Below, in pieces: positions 7,580 through 14,616 of a stretch of 38,674 bases of DNA. The notes beneath the pieces are model-generated. The model made no database searches. It was not told the DNA's origin and saw only the letters and a list, made by a program, of their open reading frames with translations. Every line of letters starts with the position of its first letter. Positions within the stretch are counted from its first letter, which is position 1. Where the stretch lies: assembly GCF_000177675.1 (NCBI RefSeq), contig NZ_ADGX01000081.1:1-38674 (forward strand). The letters are read 5' to 3'. The DNA is from Parafrankia sp. EUN1f (GTDB lineage Bacteria > Actinomycetota > Actinomycetes > Frankiales > Frankiaceae). Position numbers and translations under genes: made by a program.

Positions 7580-7606
7580 TGTCGAGAAGTCGGTGCCGGC
7601 TCCGTC
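7580..7606 (+). promoter_or_regulatory. ECF42-type promoter of module 1
   Basis: TGTCGA (7580-7585) and CGTC (7603-7606) are 17 bp apart. This is the -35/-10 pair I recall being described for ECF42 sigma factors in Streptomyces. It lies 52 bp upstream of the DGPF gene start, so the sigma factor of this module probably transcribes its own cluster. Confidence 0.75.
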
Positions 7607-7658
7607 CCAGGGGCATGAGTGGCCAGAGCAGGCCACATGACGTACCAGGAGGACGAGA

Positions 7659-8069
7659 GTGAAGTACCTGCTGCTCAAGCACTACCGTGGCGGCCCGGCC
7701 CCCACCTGGGACTGGGCGCCGATGGACCAGTGGACGCCGCAGGAGGTCGACGCGCACATCCAGTACATGCGCGACTTCGCGGACCGGCTGAAGGAGTCGG
7801 GCGAGTTCGTCGGTGAGGCGGCGCTGGCACCCGAAGGCGCCTTCGTGCGGTACGACGGTGAGGGGCGTCCGCCGGTGACCGACGGACCGTTCGCCGAGAC
7901 GAAGGATCTCATCGCCGGCTGGATGATCATCGACGTCGAGTCCTGGGATCGTGCGCTCCAGCTGGCCGGGGAGCTCTCCGCTGCTCCCGGGCCGGGCGGG
8001 AAGCCGATCCACGAGTGGCTCGAGGTCCGCCCGTTCCTCACCGAGCCGCCGAAGACGGTCACCGAATGA
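7659..8069 (+). CDS. YCII-related (DGPF) protein of ECF42 module 1
   Basis: A 136-aa YCII-domain protein with the hallmark DGPF at residues 75-78 (VTDGPFAETKDL) and the flanking strand GWMIIDVESWDRAL. DGPF proteins are conserved partners and targets of ECF42 sigma factors; their biochemical role is not established. The GTG start at 7659 follows AGGAGG at 6 bases. The sigma factor gene is 343 bp downstream, an unusually wide gap caused by a dispersed repeat; the second module in this window has the same pair overlapping. Confidence 0.88.
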   Translation: MKYLLLKHYRGGPAPTWDWAPMDQWTPQEVDAHIQYMRDFADRLKESGEFVGEAALAPEGAFVRYDGEGRPPVTDGPFAETKDLIAGWMIIDVESWDRALQLAGELSAAPGPGGKPIHEWLEVRPFLTEPPKTVTE

Positions 8070-8148
8070 TCCTTGTCCATCGTCGATCCTGACCCGCGGT
8101 TTACCTGACCGTCCACCGCCATCGCCTACCACCACCACTGCTGGCCGC

Positions 8149-8253
8149 GAGCAAGAAGTGAGGATTTGGGCTGCTAAAGAAACCAAAATCCTCACTTCTT
8201 GCGGATTGCCAAGTGGCTCTCCGCCCCGTTTGTCGCTATTGGCATGAATTGCT
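8149..8253 (+). repeat. Dispersed hairpin element, copy A
   Basis: Core of about 105 bp shared with 21672-21777 and, inverted, 32556-32662. It opens with a hairpin whose 17-bp arms match perfectly (8151-8167 with 8186-8202; outer arm GCAAGAAGTGAGGATTT), followed by a conserved tail containing GGATTGCCAAGTGG and TATTGGCATGAATTG. Weaker similarity to copy C continues to about 8350 (GATCC-CGGTGG, CCGCCAGGCGG, CCGCCACTTCT). It fills most of the gap between the DGPF and sigma genes. No ORF or transposase is inside. Confidence 0.85.
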
Positions 8254-8412
8254 GGTGCTGTGCGGCGGCGCGGGATCCTCGGTGGGCTGCTGTGCGGCGG
8301 GTGGCGCGGACCGCCAGGCGGAGATCGGGGCGCGGATCCGCCACTTCTCGGATCTTTTTCTATACGCTCGTAGGCCGTTAGATGGAAAAGGTTCGAGGAA
8401 CTTGGTTGCCGG

Positions 8413-9618
8413 GTGAACGAGCAGCTGCTGCGAGAGCTCGTGCCCGCGGTGATCGGTGTCCTCGTCCGGCGCGGAGCGGACTTCGCGTCGGCCGAGGACG
8501 CCGTGCAGGAGGCCCTGATCAGGGCGCTCGGAAGTTGGCCGGACGATCCGCCGCGCGATCCGTTGGCCTGGCTGGTCACGGTCGCCTGGCACCGGTTCCT
8601 CGACGCCGCCCGCGCCGAGGCGTCGCGGCGAGGGCGCGAGCTTGCCGTCGACGCCGAACCACCCGCCGGCCCGGTGCCCGCCGAGGACGACACGCTGCGG
8701 CTCTTCTTCCTGTGCGCGCATCCCACCCTGCCGCCGGCCTCGGCCGTCGCCCTGACGCTGCGCGCGGTCGGTGGCCTGACCACCCAGCAGATCGCGGCGG
8801 CGTACCTCATCCCGGAATCGACCATGGCGCAGCGGATCAGCCGGGCCAAGCGGCGGATCGCCGGGCTGCCGCTCGACCGGCCCGGCGATCTCGCCACCGT
8901 GCTGCGGGTGCTCTACCTGGTCTTCAACGAGGGATACGGCGGCGATGTGGACCTCGCTGCCGAAGCGATCCGGTTGACCCGCCAGCTCGCCGCCCTGACC
9001 ACGACCACGACAACGACAACGACAACGGCCCCGAGCCGGGGCCAGTTCCAGGTCCGGGCGGCCGATCCCGAGGTCGCGGGGCTGCTCGCGCTGATGTTGC
9101 TGCACCACGCGCGCCGGGCGTCGCGCACCGGCCCGGGAGGCCGCCTCGTGCCGCTCGCCGAACAGGACCGATCGCGCTGGGAAACCGGCCTGATCGCCGA
9201 GGGGGTGCGGATCCTGCAGGCCGCGCTGGCCAGCGACCAGCTGGGCGAGTACCAGGCGCAGGCCGCGATCGCCGCCCTGCACGCGGACGCCCCCAGCACC
9301 GCCGAGACGGACTGGGTGCAGATCGTCGAGTGGTACGACGAACTGCTGCGCCTCACCGGCAGCCCGGTGGTGCGGCTCAACCGCGCGGTGGCCGTCGGCG
9401 AGGCCGACGGGCCGCGGGCCGGGCTGGCGGCGCTGGCCGACCTGCACCCGGACCTGCCCCGCTACGCCGCGGTGACGGCCTACCTGCACGAACGGGCCGG
9501 TGACCTGGCCCGCGCCGCCGAGCTGTACGCCGACGCGTCCCGCACCGCCGTCAGCGTGCCGGAGCGCGACCATCTCATCCGCGAGGCCGCCCGGGTACGG
9601 CAACAGCTGCGGCGATGA
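8413..9618 (+). CDS. ECF42-group RNA polymerase sigma factor with C-terminal TPR-like domain (module 1)
   Basis: A 401-aa sigma factor. Sigma-2 lies at about residues 10-75 (DAVQEALIRALGSWP, PLAWLVTVAWHRFLD), sigma-4 at 110-155 (ALTLRAVGGLTTQQIAAAYLIPESTMAQRISRAKRRI), then a DUF6596-like region (VLYLVFNEGYGG) and helical TPR-like repeats. The long C-terminus replaces an anti-sigma factor in this group. A run of ten threonines (196-205, bases 8998-9027) interrupts the linker. The GTG start at 8413 has only weak ribosome-site support. Its paralogue is at 23246-24526. Confidence 0.9.
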   Translation: MNEQLLRELVPAVIGVLVRRGADFASAEDAVQEALIRALGSWPDDPPRDPLAWLVTVAWHRFLDAARAEASRRGRELAVDAEPPAGPVPAEDDTLRLFFLCAHPTLPPASAVALTLRAVGGLTTQQIAAAYLIPESTMAQRISRAKRRIAGLPLDRPGDLATVLRVLYLVFNEGYGGDVDLAAEAIRLTRQLAALTTTTTTTTTTAPSRGQFQVRAADPEVAGLLALMLLHHARRASRTGPGGRLVPLAEQDRSRWETGLIAEGVRILQAALASDQLGEYQAQAAIAALHADAPSTAETDWVQIVEWYDELLRLTGSPVVRLNRAVAVGEADGPRAGLAALADLHPDLPRYAAVTAYLHERAGDLARAAELYADASRTAVSVPERDHLIREAARVRQQLRR

Positions 9619-9620
9619 GC

Positions 9621-9639
9621 GCCGGAGATGTTCTCCGGC
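9621..9639. terminator. Bidirectional stem-loop between convergent genes
   Basis: GCCGGAG (9621-9627) and CTCCGGC (9633-9639) pair perfectly with a 5-base loop, in the 44 bp between the sigma factor stop and the SRPBCC stop. No T-tract is visible on either side. Confidence 0.5.
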
Positions 9640-9662
9640 TACCTCGCCCGGCCGCGTGTTCT

Positions 9663-10139
9663 TTACCGGGGCAGCTGACTTTCCGCGACTTCGGCGAGCT
9701 GTTTGGTGACCGTGCCCCAGCCGTCGAAGAAACCGAGCTCCTCGTGATGGGCTCGAGCGGCCGGGTCGCCGTGGCGGACGACAGCCCGGTAGGTCGTGCC
9801 GTCTGGATGGTCCGCCAGGATGATCTCCGCGGTCATGGCGACGGGAGCGGGGCTTGTGGGCCGCCAGGCGCTGTCGATCGCGTTCGTGAAGACGATGCGC
9901 TCGAGCTCGTCGACGACGAGGAAGGTCGCGTCCATGTGCGGGACGAACTCCACCCCGTCGTCGCTGAGCAGGGTCACGAGCCCACCGCCGGGCCGGACGT
10001 CCAGACGCTCGACCCGGCACAGGGTCGGCGCCGGTAGCCACCACTTCTCGAAGCGGGCCGGGTCCGTCCACGCGCCCCACACGGCGGCACGAGGGGCGCG
10101 GATGACCCGCTCCAGGGCGAGATCCAGGTCGGGGTTCAT
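9663..10139 (-). CDS. SRPBCC / AHSA1-family protein
   Basis: A 158-aa helix-grip protein. The pattern LERVIRAPRAAVWGAWTDPARFEKWW is the typical start of Aha1-like SRPBCC proteins, and EELGFFDGWGTVTKQLAEV is the typical closing helix. They bind hydrophobic ligands; the ligand is unknown. It overlaps the upstream ArsR gene by 4 bases (10136-10139), so the pair is translationally coupled. ArsR/SRPBCC operons of this type are widespread in actinomycetes. Confidence 0.87.
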   Translation of the reverse strand: MNPDLDLALERVIRAPRAAVWGAWTDPARFEKWWLPAPTLCRVERLDVRPGGGLVTLLSDDGVEFVPHMDATFLVVDELERIVFTNAIDSAWRPTSPAPVAMTAEIILADHPDGTTYRAVVRHGDPAARAHHEELGFFDGWGTVTKQLAEVAESQLPR

Positions 10140-10591
10140 CGGTTCTCCTCCGGGTCGTCGATGAGGCGTTCGGTAACGGGGCGTTCGGTAACGGGGTGTT
10201 CGGTGACGAGGCGTTCGGTAACGGGGTGTTCGGTGACGAGGCGTTCGGTAACGGGGTGTTCGGTGACGGGGTGTTCGGTGACGAGGCGTTCGAGGCGGTC
10301 GGTGCGTGCTTCCCAGAGCCGGCGCTGTTCGCCGAGCCAGTCGTCGACGAGGGCGAGGCGCTCACGGTTGAGCACGCAGGTGCGTACCCGGCCCGACTTG
10401 ACCGTGTGGATCAACCCGTTCGACTCGAGCGTTCGGACGTGCTTCATGAACGAGGGAAGGGTCATCGGGAACTCGCGGGCGAGGTCGCCGACGGTGGTCG
10501 GACCGCGGCCGAGGCGCCGGATGACGCCGCGGCGGGTCGGGTCGGCGAGGGCGACGAAGACGCCGTCGAGCTCCGCCGAATACTGTGCCAT
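10136..10591 (-). CDS. ArsR-family transcriptional regulator with a C-terminal VTE repeat tail
   Basis: The first ~105 residues form a standard ArsR winged helix: FVALADPTRRGVIRRL, TTVGDLAREFPMTLPSFMKHVRTLE and GLIHTVKSGRVRT. No CxC metal site is present, so it is not a classical arsenic sensor. The C-terminus then runs into repeated pentapeptides of the form VTEHP/VTERL, encoded by eight 15-bp units (10166-10285). That tail is not part of the family and probably varies between strains. First gene of the operon with the SRPBCC protein. Confidence 0.88.
   Translation of the reverse strand: MAQYSAELDGVFVALADPTRRGVIRRLGRGPTTVGDLAREFPMTLPSFMKHVRTLESNGLIHTVKSGRVRTCVLNRERLALVDDWLGEQRRLWEARTDRLERLVTEHPVTEHPVTERLVTEHPVTERLVTEHPVTERPVTERLIDDPEENR
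10166..10285. repeat. 15-bp tandem repeat, 8 units, inside the ArsR gene
   Basis: Units alternate between GCGTTCGGTAACGGG and GTGTTCGGTGACGAG with few differences, and a ninth degenerate unit follows. All units keep the reading frame of the ArsR gene on the minus strand. Confidence 0.9.
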
Positions 10592-10595
10592 GAGG

Positions 10596-10623
10596 CTAAG
10601 TATTGCCGCGTCGAGACACTTAG
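10596..10623. promoter_or_regulatory. Putative ArsR operator
   Basis: CTAAGT (10596-10601) and ACTTAG (10618-10623) form a 6-bp inverted repeat with a 16-base spacer just upstream of the ArsR start. Autoregulation is inferred. Confidence 0.4.
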
Positions 10624-10696
10624 CGCAAGGGCAAAGTATCCGGTCGGCGTGTCACTGTGGGTCCCCGTGCCGGTGCCGGCCGCGTAACCTCGATCC

Positions 10697-11473
10697 GTGT
10701 CCGAGTCCGTGAACTTTGACCGTATGGCGGACCGTTACGACCAGACGCGCGGCGGCGAGGAGCGCGGCCGCCGGGTGGCCGGTGCGCTCGTGCCGCACCT
10801 GGGCGGCCACCCGCGCGGCGGCACGCTGCTGGAGATCGGCGTGGGCACCGGCCTGATCTCCGCCGGGTTCGCCGGGCTCGGATGGTCCGTGGCCGGTGTG
10901 GACGTTTCCGAGCGGATGCTCGCCCACGCCGCCCGGCGGCTGCCCGGCCGGGTCCTGCGCGCCGACGCGACCGCGATCCCCTTCCGGGCCGCGGTCGTCG
11001 ATGTCTGCGTGGCGGTGCACGTGATCCACCTGGTCGGTGATCCGGGTGCGGCGCTGGCGGAGGTGGCGCGGGTGCTGCGTCCCGGCGGCCGGTTCGCGTT
11101 CGTCGGGGGCGGGAAGCACGGCGGATCCGACGTGGCCGAGATCGTCGGCGCGATGCAGGCCGAGCTGAGCGGCGGGGCGCCGCGCCGGGACGACCCCGAA
11201 GCCGTCACCCGCCTCGCCGAGCGCGCCGGCCTGCGCCACGCGGCCGACCTCACCATCGTCGACTCGGGACATCCCTCGACCCCGCTGGAGTCCGCCCGCC
11301 AGATCGAGCTGCGGACCTGGTCGCATCTCTGGAGCATTCCCGCGGCCCGGTGGACGTCGGTCGTCGAGCCGGCGCTGGACGCGCTGCGTGGCCTTCCGAA
11401 CCCCACCGAGCCGCGGTCGGACCGGATCAGCACCCCGTCACTCGTCTTCGAGAAGCCCGCCGCCGCTGGCTGA
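10697..11473 (+). CDS. Class I SAM-dependent methyltransferase
   Basis: A 258-aa enzyme. Motif I is LLEIGVGTGLIS, the SAM-ribose acidic residue is in VAGVDVSERML, motif II is VLRADATAIPF, and motif III is VLRPGGRFAFV. This is the UbiE/methyltransf_11 style; the substrate is not predictable. The GTG start at 10697 follows TAACCT at 10685-10690 by only 6 bases, so a leaderless transcript is possible. Neighbours on both sides face away or toward it and are not obviously linked. Confidence 0.85.
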   Translation: MSESVNFDRMADRYDQTRGGEERGRRVAGALVPHLGGHPRGGTLLEIGVGTGLISAGFAGLGWSVAGVDVSERMLAHAARRLPGRVLRADATAIPFRAAVVDVCVAVHVIHLVGDPGAALAEVARVLRPGGRFAFVGGGKHGGSDVAEIVGAMQAELSGGAPRRDDPEAVTRLAERAGLRHAADLTIVDSGHPSTPLESARQIELRTWSHLWSIPAARWTSVVEPALDALRGLPNPTEPRSDRISTPSLVFEKPAAAG

Positions 11474-11557
11474 CGTGGCCCGTTCCGTCTCATCCGGCCC
11501 GTAGATCGGTCGGGGCCGTCCACTGCGGGTAATTGCTTGGCCCTGTGGCCGGGGCGG

Positions 11558-12013
11558 TCAGCGCGGTGTGTGTTCCTGCGCTGCGGGTCGGCGCACGGCG
11601 CTGTCGAGTGCCTGCCTCAGGAGCTGGGTCAGGGTGGCCCGCTCCTGCGGGGTGAGCCCGGCGAGGATCTCGTCCTCGATCGTTTCCTGGGCCTGCTCGG
11701 CCTGCTCGAGGGCACGGCGGCCGGCCTCGGTCATGGTCACGAGGTGGCGGCGGCGGTCGGCAGGGTCGCGGCGCCGCTCGGCCAGACCGGCGGCCTCCAG
11801 CTCGTTCAGGAGCAGGACGCAGTAGTTGGCGTCGACGCAGAGGCCCCGGGTCAGGGCCCGCTGCGTGGTCCGGTCGTGATCGCGCAGGTAGGCCAGGGCT
11901 GCCAGCTCCTTGAGGCTGATGCCCAGCAGCTCCGGCGTGCTGGCCCGGTGGACCAGCCGGGACAGGCGGGTGAGCAACACGATCGGACCCGAGGTGATGG
12001 CTGTGTCCGACAC
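11558..12013 (-). CDS. MarR-family transcriptional regulator
   Basis: A 151-aa winged-helix protein: LKELAALAYLRDHDRTTQRALTR, then LLLNELEAAGLAERRRDPADRRRHLVTMTEAG, the signature MarR recognition helix and wing. The start is the GTG at 12013; TACTCT on the minus strand (12025-12020) would place transcription nearly at the start codon. Divergent from the MFS transporter and likely its repressor. A Cys in GLCVDANYCVLL sits before the recognition helix. Confidence 0.88.
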   Translation of the reverse strand: MSDTAITSGPIVLLTRLSRLVHRASTPELLGISLKELAALAYLRDHDRTTQRALTRGLCVDANYCVLLLNELEAAGLAERRRDPADRRRHLVTMTEAGRRALEQAEQAQETIEDEILAGLTPQERATLTQLLRQALDSAVRRPAAQEHTPR

Positions 12014-12038
12014 CGTTCTAGAGTAGCGTGAGCGAGAC

Positions 12039-12056
12039 CATCACTCTTTCGTGATG
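12039..12056. promoter_or_regulatory. Putative MarR operator upstream of the MFS transporter
   Basis: CATCAC (12039-12044) and GTGATG (12051-12056) pair perfectly around a 6-base centre, in the gap between the MarR and MFS genes. Confidence 0.5.
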
Positions 12057-12125
12057 ATTGAAAAATCTTGATTGTCGCGGCGCATCCACGATCGCGACCT
12101 CGACCGGCCCGGAGGAGATCCTCAG

Positions 12126-12149
12126 ATGGCCCACGCAGCCGATGTCTGA
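12126..12149 (+). CDS. Possible 7-codon leader peptide overlapping the MFS start
   Basis: An ATG at 12126 follows GGAGGAG (12111-12117) at 8 bases and encodes MAHAADV before a TGA at 12147-12149. The MFS start ATG (12142-12144) lies inside its last codons in another frame, so ribosomes ending here could reinitiate on the MFS gene. The MFS ATG itself has no good ribosome site, which makes coupling attractive. Confidence 0.35.
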   Translation: MAHAADV

Positions 12150-13713
12150 CCCCGTGACGGCTCCCGCGACCGCTCCCGTCGCGGCTCCCGTGACGGCACC
12201 CGCGACCGCTCCCGTCGCGGCTCCCGCTCCGGGCGGGGCCGATCGTCGCCGCTGGATCGCGCTGGTAGTCGTGTGTATGGCGATGCTGATGAACGCGCTC
12301 GACTCGTCGATCGTCAACGTGGCATTGCCGTCGATCCAGAAGGATCTCGACTTCACCCAGTCCGACCTCACCTGGGTCGTCGATGCCTATCTGATCTCCT
12401 TCGGGAGCTTTCTGCTGCTCGCCGGGCGCCTCGGCGATCTCGTCGGGCGCAAGAAGGTGTTCCTGGCAGGGGTGCTCCTGTTCACCGTCGCCTCCGTGCT
12501 GTGCGCCGTCTCGCCCGATCAGGGCACGCTGATCGCCGCGCGTTTCGCCCAGGGGCTCGGCGGCGCGGTCTCGTCGTCGGTCATCATCGCGATCATCGTC
12601 ACCGAGTTTCCGGACCAGGCCGAGCGGGCCAGGGCGATGAGCGCGTACATCCTGGTGACGGTGGGCGGCGGGTCGCTCGGCCTGTTGGCCGGCGGGGTCC
12701 TCACCCAGGCTGTCAGCTGGCACTGGATCTTCCTGATCAATCTTCCGATCGGGATTCTCACGTTCGGCCTCGGCGTGTATCTGATCGAGGAGAACAACGG
12801 TCTCGGCCTCGGTCGAGGTGTGGACGTCACCGGGTCACTGCTCGTCACCAGCTCGCTGCTGGTCGGGATCTACGCCATCGTCACCGCGGCCACCCACGGC
12901 TGGGCCTCGGTCCACACCGTCGGCTACGGCGGGGCCGCCGTGATCCTGCTGGTGATGTTCTTCGTCGTCGAGGCCCGGCGGAGCAACCCGATCATGCCGC
13001 TGCGCATCCTGCGGATCCGCAGCCTGGTCGGCTCCAGCGTCGTGCGCGGCTGCCTGTTCATCGGGATGCAGGTCCTGTTCTTCTTCGGGGCGCTCTATCT
13101 GCAGCAGATCCGTGGCTACAGCCCGCTGCGCACCGGTCTCGCGTTCCTGCCCACGACGATCGTCGTCGCGGCTCTGTCGATGGGCATCGTGAGCCGGCTG
13201 CTCCTTCGGTTCGGGCCGCTGCCGGTCGTTGTCCCAGGCCTGCTCGCGGCCCTGGCCGGGCTGCTCATGCTGGCCCGGGCGGATGAGCACACCAGCTACG
13301 CCGCCGGCCTGCTGCCGCCGCTGCTGATCCTCGCGGTCGGCATCGCCTGCGCCACGGTCCCGCTGCTGTCGCTGGCCATGGCCGACGTCCCGGCGGCCGA
13401 CGCCGGGCTCGCCTCCGGGCTCGTCAACGTCTCGATCTGGCTCAGCTCGTCGGTCGGCCTCGCCGTGGTCTCCTCGGTGGCCGCCAGCCGGACGAAGGGC
13501 CTGGTCCAGGACGGGCATTCCGCCGCGAGCGCGGTGGTGAGCGGCTACCAGCTGGGCTATCTGATCGGCGCCGGATGCGTGGCGGTGGGCCTGCTGATCG
13601 TGCTGACCGTACTGCTGGGGCCGGCCCGGGCGGTGGCGACGGCGATGGCCAGCCCGGCGGGTGGCGGCGCCCCCGCGGGCGAACCGGCCCCCGCCGACCC
13701 CGCCGCAGCGTAG
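12142..13713 (+). CDS. MFS multidrug exporter, DHA2 (EmrB/QacA) family
   Basis: A 523-aa integral membrane exporter with about 14 predicted membrane segments, starting at IALVVVCMAMLMNALDSSIV; the motif LDSSIVNVALPSIQKDL marks DHA2 helix 1 and LAGRLGDLVGRKKVF is motif A. Likely a proton-driven drug efflux pump. The N-terminus carries a Pro/Ala/Thr tail from a 36-bp direct repeat (12154-12189, 12190-12225; VTAPATAPVAAP twice). The frame is open further upstream to 12058 but lacks any start with a ribosome site. Probably repressed by the divergent MarR gene. Confidence 0.9.
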   Translation: MSDPVTAPATAPVAAPVTAPATAPVAAPAPGGADRRRWIALVVVCMAMLMNALDSSIVNVALPSIQKDLDFTQSDLTWVVDAYLISFGSFLLLAGRLGDLVGRKKVFLAGVLLFTVASVLCAVSPDQGTLIAARFAQGLGGAVSSSVIIAIIVTEFPDQAERARAMSAYILVTVGGGSLGLLAGGVLTQAVSWHWIFLINLPIGILTFGLGVYLIEENNGLGLGRGVDVTGSLLVTSSLLVGIYAIVTAATHGWASVHTVGYGGAAVILLVMFFVVEARRSNPIMPLRILRIRSLVGSSVVRGCLFIGMQVLFFFGALYLQQIRGYSPLRTGLAFLPTTIVVAALSMGIVSRLLLRFGPLPVVVPGLLAALAGLLMLARADEHTSYAAGLLPPLLILAVGIACATVPLLSLAMADVPAADAGLASGLVNVSIWLSSSVGLAVVSSVAASRTKGLVQDGHSAASAVVSGYQLGYLIGAGCVAVGLLIVLTVLLGPARAVATAMASPAGGGAPAGEPAPADPAAA

Positions 13714-13808
13714 TGCGTGGACGTACGGCGCCACCTGGCCTGCATCGTGACGCTGGCGGTGCGGCTGCCTGCCGCGGTCATGTCGCCACGGTGCCCGGTG
13801 GATGTCGG

Positions 13809-14462
13809 CTACGGTGCCCGGTGCTGCTCGACCCGTGTGCCCGACGAGCGGAACAGGTCCGGAGCGGGAAGGGGCAAGGGCTGCGTGCCTGGCGAGCGCA
13901 GCCCTTCGAACACCACCGCAAGGTAGCGGCGCCACAGGGTCGGCTGATGGTCGGAGAGCGGCGCGGCGGCCTGATAGATGCCCCGCAGGAGCAGGATGAC
14001 GTCCTGCCCGGTCACATCGTCCCGGATGCCCTTCTGCGTCTGGGCGCGCCCGGTGAGCACCTCGGCGATCTCGGTCAGCCGGTCGGCGGCGGCCTGGACC
14101 GCCCGGTTGTCGGCGAAGACCTCGGCGGAGGCCTGGCAGAGGGAACGATCGCGGGACTGTAGATCGACCGCCGTGGTCATGAACTCGAACAGGGCCGCGG
14201 TGGGGTCGGCGGCCTCGGACAACCGCGTGCCGACCGCCGCGAGATGGTCGAGCTGATCGCAGACGATCGCGGCGACCAGATCGTCCTTGGTGGGGAAGTG
14301 GCGAAAGACCGTGCCCTTGGCGACGCCGGCCTGCTGGGCGATCTGCGCGATCGACGCCTGCGTGCCGTGCTCGGCGAAGACCGTGGCCGCCGCGTCGAGC
14401 AGCAGCCGCCGGTTGCGTGCGGCATCGGCCCGCAACCCGGGTGGTTCTGACGCGGCCGACAT
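13809..14462 (-). CDS. TetR/AcrR-family transcriptional regulator
   Basis: A 217-aa regulator. The DNA-binding domain runs from RRLLLDAAATVFAEHG to IAQQAGVAKGTVFRHFPTKDD, and the rest is a typical all-helical ligand domain. The ATG at 14462 follows GGTGAGG. It is divergent from the quinone-reductase-like gene, and two TGACC/GGTCA operators lie between them. Related in style to the TetR protein at 4474-5082 (shared GTVFRHFPTK) but with a different operator. Confidence 0.9.
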   Translation of the reverse strand: MSAASEPPGLRADAARNRRLLLDAAATVFAEHGTQASIAQIAQQAGVAKGTVFRHFPTKDDLVAAIVCDQLDHLAAVGTRLSEAADPTAALFEFMTTAVDLQSRDRSLCQASAEVFADNRAVQAAADRLTEIAEVLTGRAQTQKGIRDDVTGQDVILLLRGIYQAAAPLSDHQPTLWRRYLAVVFEGLRSPGTQPLPLPAPDLFRSSGTRVEQHRAP

Positions 14463-14527
14463 GCCTCACCCGTCCGTGTGCTTCCGCTGAACCAACACAG
14501 CTTATGAGCCGACACGGCCAACCAAGA

Positions 14528-14541
14528 TGACCGCTCGGTCA
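14528..14541. promoter_or_regulatory. TetR operator O1
   Basis: TGACCGCTCGGTCA has perfect 6-bp arms (TGACCG/CGGTCA) around a 2-base centre, a frequent TetR operator form. It lies between the TetR and oxidoreductase genes. Confidence 0.65.
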
Positions 14542-14567
14542 GGTTCTCTGCTACGCTCTCTCGAAAA

Positions 14568-14583
14568 ATGACCGATGGGTCAT
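14568..14583. promoter_or_regulatory. TetR operator O2
   Basis: ATGACC (14568-14573) and GGTCAT (14578-14583) flank GATG. It repeats the O1 half-site about 41 bp away, roughly four helical turns, just downstream of a TACGCT -10 candidate (14552-14557). Confidence 0.6.
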
Positions 14584-14616
14584 CTTCTGCTTCTGGTGCG
14601 GGTGGGCGACGAGGAA

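Noticed and set aside
8151-8202. Hairpin of the dispersed repeat as a simple rho-independent terminator
   Set aside because: No T-tract follows in any copy, and conservation extends about 50 bases past the stem, so termination alone does not explain it.
10166-10285. Tandem repeat resembling a CRISPR-like array
   Set aside because: Units are contiguous 15-bp repeats without spacers and lie in frame inside the ArsR gene.
8236-10365. 709-aa open frame on the minus strand
   Set aside because: It runs antisense to the ECF42 sigma factor and out of frame with the ArsR gene; its low-complexity translation comes from GC-rich codon structure and the 15-bp repeat.
13789-13827. Duplicated ACGGTGCCCGGTG near the MFS stop
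   Set aside because: Short 13-bp direct repeat partly inside the TetR gene end; no clear function and probably part of the general repeat richness.
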